DNA of 64,000 nucleotides from Margaritifera margaritifera (taxonomy: Eukaryota > Mollusca > Bivalvia > Unionida > Margaritiferidae). Shown here one piece after another: positions 55,386 through 64,000 of this stretch. Within the stretch, counting starts at the first letter, position 1. Each line of letters opens with the position of its first letter. The stretch lies in contig JAQPZY010001347.1 in the NCBI GenBank assembly GCA_029931535.1, positions 2,143,501-2,207,500 of the forward strand. Direction: 5' to 3'. The translations under genes and the position numbers were made by a program. The notes beneath the pieces are model-generated. The model did no database searches. It saw only the letters and a list, made by a program, of their open reading frames with translations, and had not been told where the DNA came from.

Positions 55386-58300
55386 TATTTATACATAATT
55401 TCATCGGAGACAAAGAAGACATACCCAAAGTTCGAATACGATATTATTCAATATTTTGGCGGCCCGTGTGCGAGACAGACGTTGCCCCACCTTCCCCCTA
55501 GTCCAAAGATTAAACTTATTATTCAAGGTAGTTCAATAGAATGGGGCTCCATCCTTATACTCATTACAAAGTCGTGGAAAGTGAATAATTGACTGAATTT
55601 GAAAATGGATTGGTAATTAAAAAACACTAGTTTTTCTTTTTTATATATTTCTGGGGCCTCTGGGGCCTAGGGGCTCGGTGCAACGCCTCCCCGCCCCTTC
55701 CCCTCCCCTCTCCCTCCCCCTAAAAAACGCCCGCCATGTTAACGGGGTAAAATATAAATGGAAGATATCAGTGAGGACTTTAATAATAAAATCCTTTGTA
55801 TGCGGCAGTGTATGATAGGTAAATTCCACCCGAGGTTTATACATTCTGATCCCAAGGGTGGAATTTTCCTATTTAATACCGATGCATAATGAAGGATTAA
55901 TTTTCTCACATTCCTGAACGAAAAATGAGGGTCAAAGTCAAAAGGGCATATGGTAAATACTGATGTAACTTTCAAACAGCAAAACTACCATTGATAAATT
56001 TCTTGTCCTTGAGATAGAGCGTAAAAAGTTGGGGTTTTTATATTGACTTTAAATGATGTTTAAACACATTTTAGTGTTCAAGGAACAGTGATAGAGATAG
56101 CTAAGGTGATGGCTAAACACAGCGTCCGAACTGTGTATTGCAGATTGCTTGCACAATAACACAAATATGAACAGGGCAAAAAAATAAAGTCCACTCTTTT
56201 TCATAAGATTATTCGAGACAGACACAATAATGATATAGTCTATTCGATTCAACTTTGATCTAGAATTGATTTGCAATTCATAAATTATAATAAGAATATT
56301 ATTCTGAAATAAAGAATAATTACTACTCCGGCTTTTTCGACTCGAAATCAGACAGCAGAAGCAGTACATGTAGCTAGATCGATCAGTGTGAAATGTCCTG
56401 CTTGCAGGACCCTTAACTTCAACTTGTGTCCGTTGTAGTACGTAAATATGTTGCAGTTAATGTTTATTATCTTGATTCTTGAAGGAATGCTCAAGTGATG
56501 ATAGATATCGGGGTTGTTTTGTTACATTGTGTGTTACCTATACTAACATTATAAGGTCAAAATTGTCCCCAAGTCAGGATAAAGGTCACGTGTAAGGTAG
56601 GATAAGGATTTTCCGCATTGGCGTTCCGCCTTGAAAATCTCTATCCATACTGATATGGAATGTGAGAATCTCTGGTCGTAATACAAGAATAGCGGAGGGG
56701 TCTTAGTTCGTGGTAGTACAACAATGGAATAATGAAGAAAAATTCGGTCCATTAGATTTCCGATCGCTATAGTGGGGGTGGTCTTAGTATCGGGGTGGTC
56801 GTGAGGAGGGGTTTTATACCTTTGATTTTTTTTATAGTAAACTGAAAAGCACTGAATTATTTCCAAAGTTCTGAAGGAAGTATACTACTTTTAAAGTATT
56901 TAGTGATGAATAAATTATGTTTTGAGGTTTTGGGAAACGTTTAGATTTGTCTGGGTTTCTAAAGTTTCACATGTTACCGTCACGCTGGGAAGATAGTTGG
57001 GAATAATCATAGCAGCCTCGGTAGACAACGACACATGTCTCGTGTAAATTTCACCAATTGAAACTTTTCATGCACGTTTTTCTTTCAATCAAAGTATGTG
57101 GACATCACGGAAGTCGCCATATTTAAAACTTTACAGGTCAAGTAAGAGCTCTCTGTTTAGTCAATTAATTTTGCTCGCTGCAGATAGTAACTTTTCATTC
57201 GGAAGAGAGCAGTTGTTCAAAGCATTGTTCTGGCTAGATACATGTGCCAAGGGTTGATGTAGAACGGAATGGATCGATGACCCTTGGCTTGCAAAATTCT
57301 GGCCGCCATGTTGGTGCGAAATGAATAGCTTTTATTTCGTTTTGACTCAGTCAATCCAAGTTCTGGACCATTTTAAGACTAATACGACTTGGATTAACTA
57401 ACAGCAACTAATCCGTGAATCAAAATGATAAGATTTTCACAAGTTTAAACCCAATAGGAATAGCATATTTTTATTTAAAGAAAACAAAACTCTGATCGTA
57501 ATACGTAAGACGTATACTGTAGCCTTTTATATAATAGTACCCTTATTCAGACAAGAAAACAAGCTGGCTCAGTCGTGAAACAACAATGGTACGGTTTTGA
57601 GAACATATGCAATTTTTCTTAGAATCCGATACATTCTTTCAAGCAATTTCTTATCTCTAAGTAAGGAATAATTATTATGTTGTTTATCATGACTTTTTAT
57701 TATTTCCTGAGGAAGCTACAAGAGTATTTTCAAAACCTCGGTTTCTCCAACTATCTGTCCTCCGTTTTTCCATTGCGTCCATCCATCATGCTTTCTTCTC
57801 CTACATTATCATGCAGAATCACAAACACTTAATAATATATTTTCCCACGTTCTGATATAGTACAGAGATCATGCATACGCCAAATATTTGTTTAAACCCT
57901 TGACCTCTTTCCATCCCAGTTTGTATTCCCTCAGTTTCACCTGTCATAGGTGCCAACTTGACCACAAAGTTACACTGGAAACTTTAATGAGTGAATCCAA
58001 GTGCAGACTTGTTCATGGTTCCTTTAGGAAAAGGTTTAGTTACAAAATAAATAATTACTGTAGGTTAAAAATTATATACCAAACAGGGGATGTATCCCTG
58101 GAACCGACAAGAGAAAACGTGTTAATATGAATGAAGCTACATATAAAATCTTTATTATCTATACGAGACATGTTAGAGGGTTATAATTTGTCGCCCACCG
58201 GTATCTGGGAATATAGCTATGAACCCAAGCCAAACATTATGGTATCTGTCTCTATCTCTGTCTCTCATGCACACACCTATGATGCTTACCTTCAGTATGA

Positions 58301-59807
58301 TTCATGTGAGACGGGTTTAAATATGAAGATTGTCATATTATAGGTGACTCAGAGAATCATCGTTTTTAATATGTTCGTATTGTTCCTATTCTTATGAGTG
58401 TTACGGAGTATGTAATACTTTACAATTTATGCACGTATAGCAAAACTTCCAATCGACGCCAATAATTTGTAAAATACAAATCAGGTCCTAGAGTGGAAAT
58501 GCACATTAATAACTTTGTTGGATAATTTTTCAACGGGGTTAGAATCAAAGAAGAAAATGCATTGAAGAAAATCGTTGAATGTAAAATGAGCAAATCATAT
58601 ATTGACTTGTGGCGTGTGAAATTTTGCAAAATCTGATTAAATATATGAAAAGCCCCTCTAGGTAAGTACTGATTAGTTCTCTTGGTTGCTGTAACAATCC
58701 ACCTGGAAATAATGGAAAGTCAAAATATCAACCGAACTCCGAGAGGGTGGAAAAGACGCTTCCTACCCTTTATTTTCCCTTGAGAAGTTGCCAAATAGAA
58801 ACGTAAAGACCTAACTGGGCATAAAGGTCAATCTCGATAACCCCCATTACAGATACGACTGAGACTTAAGATCTGTATAGGGAGTGGAACTACCGAAAAA
58901 AGCTGTTTTTTGTTTCCTGAAACAAAAAAAAATCTGGTTGGCATAGGAGATAAACCGACTTATAATTGCGATTGAACCGCAGACAGCCAGGTTCTAAAGA
59001 TAAGTCATGAAGCTCTCTCCTTCTTCTCGCGGACGCTAAGGAGAGCAAGAATATAGTCTTGAGGGTAAGGTTCTCGAAAGAAGCTTCTCCCAAAGGTTAA
59101 AAAGGGGTTTAGTTAAAAATCACAAGACACACGCGATATCCCATCTAGACATTAGAGAACGAAACACCAGTCTCTGCAGCTCCAAATACTTGATCAGGTC
59201 TGTACTATGAGATTCCGAACAGATGACTGGACCTTTTGAAATATTGAAAAACGGTTAAATATATAACAGCGATGATGATAAAAAAAGCATTTTAAAATTT
59301 ACCATAGTCCTGTAAAAATACACACGGCCAACAAAGATATGCATAACAAATATAATGCCACCAAACGGTTGCAACGTGAATATATATAAAAACTGCAAAA
59401 TATAAAAATCTGTCAATCCTTTCCAATAAATTTGGTTTTAAAATAAGTTTCAACCTTGTTACTATTGCATTAATGATTATGAAACAGCTAATACATTAGG
59501 CTCATAACATGAATGGTTTAGAATATTACTTTACTTTTGGGTGACACTAAAACTATCCTATGGGCGACAGCTGCTATTTTCCGTGCAAACGTACACAAAA
59601 CACAGCAAAACATAAACTGTAGTAAACAGATGAAATTATTTAAGAAATCCGTTACTTCAGTCTGTCGTACACTTTAGGTAGCCAATATATTTGAGCATGG
59701 AATTAAAACAAATTTGCTTGTTCTGGGCCAGTTACGGATATGTGTCGTCTCGTGGGTGAGCAGATGTATTATATTCAACTGTTCGTCATTCGTGAAGGTG
59801 CTGAGCG
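55386..59807. other. Non-coding DNA, nothing recognised
   Basis: Chance frames (55739-55975, 56049-56369, 56549-56866, 57888-58130) have no recognisable domain. A 9-bp inverted pair GCCAAGGGT/ACCCTTGGC lies at 57247-57289. CT-rich low complexity near 55686-55730. Confidence 0.4.

Positions 59808-59848
<41 letters not shown>
59808..59848 (+). repeat. (TA)n(TG)n compound microsatellite
   Basis: About 6 TA then 14 TG units. Confidence 0.93.
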
Positions 59849-60819
59849 ACGTACATATGCTCTCTTCTCTCGCTCTCTCACTCTATGCCTCTTTCCTTTA
59901 GTGACTTCAGAAATTTTTTAACAATCATCATTTGACACTTTTATCACTTTTTCTTTTTTCTCCCGTATAAAGTTGCCAATAATACATTTTTGGTGGGTTT
60001 AGAATTAGGATATAATACTATGTATTAATGTTAATTATTATTCCCTTTAAAGTAATTCACACTTATAAAGAATTGTAAGGTTGTCAGTGCGATGGTTCCC
60101 AGACCCACTGGTACCTATCTACAAGGAATAATAAAAATCGTATGGTATTTAAAAGCACAATAAAAAAGATGTTAAAAATAAGATTACAGATCTCAGTAAA
60201 TGTCTGTGGTGGTGCGCTCCTTAAGTGTATATGACCAAGAGCTTCACAGAGGTATCCTTCCATTCAGATAGCTATTGAAAAGTGTATTGGCTTAGATGGG
60301 CACACCCTATTCCACAAGCTTGGCGAATGGCTTATGATGCGGTAGGCAGGATTTAATAGGGTCAAAGTATGCCAGCTACAAGCCTATTCTTCTCTAATCC
60401 TCTGGTAGTATCAGTAACTTCTACGTTCAGAGGCGCTTACGAAAATAGGAAGAAGTGGATGAAATTTACTTTCGAAAAAAGAAACTAGCGAAACATGTAA
60501 AAAAAATACGCATTATCTCTTCGAACCGACATTGTTTCTTACATGTTGACCTCATTCGCTCAGATAATGATTTAATGACCAAGGGTCAGTTTCTGCCATG
60601 TTGTCAGGGAACTGGTTGCCGTCTTCTGATTGTATGCAAATGACAGATACTGGTTTCTTTTATGAGTGTACGGCTAGACATGGTTAGAATGGTCTATTTA
60701 ACACACGTGTTAAAAGAATGTTCATTATTTTGCCTTAATGAGATGCAAAATTGAATTATGAGGATTGACCAGTATATATTTTTATATTCACGAAAGTATA
60801 AGCCGAAACAACGCTGTAC
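59849..60819. other. Non-coding DNA
   Basis: No gene or repeat family recognised up to the solo LTR. Confidence 0.45.
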
Positions 60820-60823
60820 ATAC
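60820..60823. repeat. Target-site duplication of the solo LTR, left
   Basis: ATAC, matched by ATAC at 61576-61579. Confidence 0.8.
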
Positions 60824-61575
60824 TGTTGCGACTCTATGGTCTAAGAAAAATGTAACAGAAAGAAAGTGAAACCAACAAATCAAGTAAAAAATCAACAAGC
60901 AATTTATTACTAGATAATTAAAATGAAAAATCAAAAAGTCACTTACAGTAATGTGTTTTGAAATCCTAATAATCCAATAAGAATGATTGTTCTAATCACA
61001 AGTCCTAAATATAGAATGTTCAGAATTCACGGCTGTGTCCTTGAATGTTATTATGTGCCAATGGTCTCCAAAGTCCTGATGTACTAGTAATCTTGATGTG
61101 CTGATGTCAAAATGAAGTATTCCAAAATCTCTGAATAAGTTCACATAAATTCCAAAATCATCAATTAAAAATCCAAAATCCAAAAGTTTGTGAGCACTGT
61201 TATAATCCAATGAATATTTAAAATAATTCCTCTCTTAGAATTTGGAATGAATTTTCACAACTGTAATAGCTCTTTACAAGACTGATGGTAATGTCAAAAC
61301 TGAATAAATGTCCACCAAACATGACATATATAAAGATTGGTCACATGACAGAATGTTCTAGAACATGTGTCATCTTAATGGAATTTTACCTGTAAACAAC
61401 AATCAACCTTGACCTTTAAATTGAGAAAACATATTGATCAAAACAACCTAATTCAAGGACACTAGTTAAACATGTTTTTCCTGATAACCATAAAGATTTA
61501 AGCAAATATTAAAGTGAAGAAACATTTATAATTTCCTAAAATATTTATAATATTATATAAACATCATACATAACA
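60824..61575 (-). repeat. Solo LTR of the Gmr1-like element
   Basis: 752 bp, same length and ends as the LTRs at 39867 and 45706, with roughly a dozen substitutions by eye (for example TGTTGCG for TGTTACG). It has its own 4-bp target duplication ATAC and no internal region, so it was left by recombination between the LTRs of an older insertion. Confidence 0.95.
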
Positions 61576-62380
61576 ATACTTAAGTATGATCATTAAGTAA
61601 TATATTATTCATTATATGGAATGGACAAATATGTTTTTAGACATTTTTAATCTTAGATCCATTCACATTTTTGTTTCTCGTCCACCTATAACTTTTAGTT
61701 GAAAAAAGCCTACATGAAAAGAAAGCTGTCCGAAATTTTCAGTCATGTTGACACAATGCTCAAATAATTTTAAAAGAAATTAAAACCCTCTTCATATGCT
61801 GTTGTCGTTTTCCAACCTAAGAAGTCAAATTTACCTCCTGGGAGCGACTATTGCAAGCATAATTCATCCATGGGTGCTCACACTGATTGAGCACTAAACC
61901 TGAGGCATCACATGAAAAACATGCAGTCTAATGTTTGTGCATGCACATTGCGTTTCCGAAACATGTACCACATTAGCTAACATGTGGAAAGGAACATATC
62001 ACTACTTACAAAATATAGTCATTCGTAAGGACAGTTAGACACATAACAAAGATTTATATTCCTAACTTTGCCTGTACTGATCAGAAATAGCATTATATGT
62101 AAGATAGTGTATACACATAACATAATAATCAAAATCACTGAAGCATGAAATATGCAACGAAGAAGTATTTGTGTGTAAGAGTGTAGTACTTACTGACAGT
62201 CTGCACCATTTGTACCATGTGAACATATAACCATTGATCGAAAAATGATTTTTATACTTTATTTTTCACGTCAGTAGAATAACATCAAATGTCATTGAAG
62301 GAATAAAGGCGTTATAAACGATTATTCTTAATCTATATGTCAGATAAAATAAACTGTTATAAGTAGAATATAGATCGAAG
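61576..62380. other. Non-coding DNA upstream of the CLCA-like exon
   Basis: Begins with the 4-bp target copy ATAC (61576-61579). No coding sequence recognised; the last part is probably promoter DNA. Confidence 0.5.
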
Positions 62381-62388
62381 TATATAAA
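62381..62388 (+). promoter_or_regulatory. TATA box of the CLCA-like gene
   Basis: TATATAAA (in AAGTATATAAATACAAG) about 160 bp before the ATG at 62543. Transcription would start near 62411 and give a leader of about 130 bases. Confidence 0.55.
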
Positions 62389-62542
62389 TACAAGTTGCTT
62401 GAAAGCTACCCAGTCTTGCTACATTGTATTTTATCTATCTCTTGATTGGAATCGATAAAGACCTGATCTGATAACATAATACATTTCACGTAAAACTTGC
62501 TAAATGTAACAAGACACATAGGAGCTGTCGAAGCCAGAACGT

Positions 62543-62692
62543 ATGGCCAACATGTTCGGATATCGGATTTTCGTGGTGACCCTTACAGGGGTTGAAAGTA
62601 AAGTTTCACTAAAAAACAATGGATACGAAGGCTTGTTCGTCGTTATTGACGACAACGTGGAAGAGAATGATCAGCTGATCGAAAGGATGAAA
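62543..62692 (+). CDS. First exon of a CLCA-family gene (calcium-activated chloride channel regulator)
   Basis: ATG 62543 opens a frame with a short hydrophobic leader (MFGYRIFVVTLTGVES) as a signal peptide. The N-terminal signature follows: SKVSLKNNGYEGLFVVIDDN and VEENDQLIERMK. This strongly resembles the start of CLCA proteins (pattern NNGYEGIVVAI-x-P-x-VPED, then LI-x-x-I-K). CLCA proteins are secreted or membrane-attached, self-cleaving metalloproteases that modulate calcium-activated chloride channels. Homology stops after ERMK. The sequence AAAG-GTTGGT-like at 62688-62697 (ATGAAAGTTGGT) offers a GT donor, after which the frame becomes hydrophobic chance sequence to TAA 62777-62779. The remaining exons, including the HEXXH protease and VWA domains, must lie beyond the window. 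The second ATG (62552) is an alternative start. Confidence 0.7.
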
Positions 62693-63720
62693 GTTGGTTT
62701 CTACACAACTACAACTTGTTTCTTAATATGTTTTATGATTATCGTCATCATCATCGCGATTAATCAACAACTCTACTAATACTACTACTACTACTACTAA
62801 TAATAATAATACATTTCACAATAGTTATTAGTATATTATATTATCATCATCATTATAGCCATCATCATCATCATCTTGGTGCTATTAATTTGTATAACCA
62901 TTTTATCATGATTAATATGACCTTTGTGTTTACTTGTTTATAATGTTTGGACATATTACAGAGCCTATTCAATTTCATAATTTCTTAGCGTGACTATAGC
63001 TTTATTATCGTCACTATTATCATCATCATTACAATCATGGATTTTTTATGTGATTTATGTCGTGGCGTTTTAATATTATGATTAATATGACCAATTCCAT
63101 ATTTTTTTCTTCAATCCACTATATTTTACAAGGCATTGTTGAACTTCTTAGTCCTCCCATATACTAGCATTCTTATAGGATTCGTATAGGACGGCAGCCT
63201 GGGATCGAAAATGACACCCTGGGGTATATGGGAAATAACATTAGGCCACCATCTTGAAATGTGTAGGGTTCAGGGAAGATGTAATGCTTAAAATGTCCAT
63301 AGGATTAACATGTGAGGGACTCTAAGGACAAGCTGAGAAATCCAATGTTAAACATCATAGCTACAAGATGGGAAATCCTATGTTAAAAACCAACACCCAC
63401 TCATTGACTGAAAACACAGGGTAGGATGTAAAAGAAGGGTATAAAAATAGAATTTATTTCCCTTATAAATAAAACAAACTTTTCTATATCTTCCCAATGA
63501 TTCCCTTATAAACAAAGTAAAACCTCTATCCCCTATAACTTCGCTACTATCCTTTTTTTAAAACAAAACTTGCATCTCTACCACCCTTATAACCCTACCA
63601 GTGACGTGCAAGGAGATAAACACTAGTAGAAATATACAACCACTATACACACAAACACATACTTATTCACTATCATACGTGGAGTGAAAGAAGAGAAAAG
63701 AGTAGGGGTGCTTACACACA
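62693..63720 (+). other. Probable intron 1 of the CLCA-like gene, with simple repeats
   Basis: Contains TAC/TAA trinucleotide repeats (62776-62813), two ATCATC-rich stretches (62842-62878 and 63010-63040) each followed by TATGATTAATATGACC or ATCATGATTAATATGACC, suggesting an old duplication of about 180 bp. No second exon was recognised. Confidence 0.45.
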
Positions 63721-64000
63721 TGGACTAATCAATTTGAACGCAAGGTTGAGGCCGCTTTAGCTTTTAACAATGAAGTAATTATCATGGGGGACTTTCATAT
63801 TGATTTCATCTCCGATATTAACACTAAATGACTTCATATGATACAACTGCACGACCTTACACGGGTAATTATTGCTCCAACAAGAGCAATATTCCGTACT
63901 TCTACCCTGATCGACCACATCTACACTACCCACCCTGACAACCTCTATTAGATTAACGTACCCTGTTTCTCTATTAGTGATCACTATCCCAAACGTGCAA
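63721..64000 (+). pseudogene. Decayed LINE endonuclease fragment, runs off the window
   Basis: One frame gives WTNQFERKVEAALAF, VIIMGDFHIDF (normally GDFN, catalytic Asp), IDHIYTTHPDN and ISDHYPKRA (final SDH of APE endonucleases). TGA near 63830 and TAG near 63949 interrupt it. Spacing and motifs fit the endonuclease of a CR1/Jockey-type LINE. It differs from the RTE copy at the left end of the window. The remainder lies outside. Confidence 0.8.

Noticed and set aside
55739..56866. Minus-strand frames at 55739-55975, 56049-56369 and 56549-56866
   Set aside because: Moderate length is expected by chance here; no family, signal peptide or splice context recognised.

Overview
ORGANISM. AT-rich invertebrate animal genomic DNA, most likely a marine lophotrochozoan such as a mollusc, annelid or brachiopod. 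The evidence is the very high load of simple repeats (GA, ATGT and TA tracts), intron-containing gene pieces (a CLCA-family first exon with a TATA box, and a CARD-like exon behind a splice acceptor), LINE fragments of RTE and CR1/Jockey type, a ZMYM1-type hAT transposon and two Ty3/Gypsy LTR retrotransposons. There is no operon structure, ribosome binding site or prokaryotic gene. The phylum is inference; no barcode gene is present. LAYOUT. 1-1.6 kb: 5' part of an RTE-type LINE, cut off before the reverse transcriptase. 1.6-7.2 kb: AT-rich non-coding DNA. 7.2-29.25 kb: a decayed array of roughly 2-kb duplicated units, each with a (GA)n tract and most with an (ATGT)n tract at equivalent positions. 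It carries exon-like relics: a CARD-like exon (17.0 kb) with a broken copy (13.9 kb), and a signal-peptide-like short ORF at 13.3 and 16.4 kb. A CR1/Jockey LINE 3' end lies at 25.4-26.4 kb. 29.26-34.3 kb: a GC-richer, broken, virus-like segment. It has tail-fibre-type repeats, a protein fragment with a GSGLYL motif, a possible protease N-terminus, two packed 63-codon reading frames and a small two-transmembrane protein split by a frameshift; the nearest match I can recall is Maverick/Polinton or adintovirus-type elements of aquatic animals. 34.90-38.59 kb: a complete-ended hAT transposon (13-bp perfect terminal inverted repeats, 8-bp target duplication) with a mutated transposase, inserted in an older fold-back repeat. 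39.87-46.46 kb: a full-length LTR retrotransposon whose integrase lies BEFORE the reverse transcriptase (Gmr1-like order), with 752-bp LTRs. 48.60-53.31 kb: a compact K02A2.6/Mag-like Gypsy element with 120-bp LTRs, apparently intact gag and pol and a -1 slippery site. 53.3-60.8 kb: non-coding DNA with simple repeats. 60.82-61.58 kb: a solo LTR of the Gmr1-like element. 62.38-62.69 kb: TATA box and first exon of a CLCA-family gene. 63.72-64.0 kb: decayed LINE endonuclease running off the window. HOW IT WORKS TOGETHER. Nearly all recognisable coding capacity belongs to mobile elements. Host coding sequence is limited to the CLCA exon and exon-like pieces in the duplicated array. The two LTR elements have almost identical LTR pairs and clean target duplications, so both inserted recently; the virus-like segment, LINE pieces and duplicated array are old and degraded.
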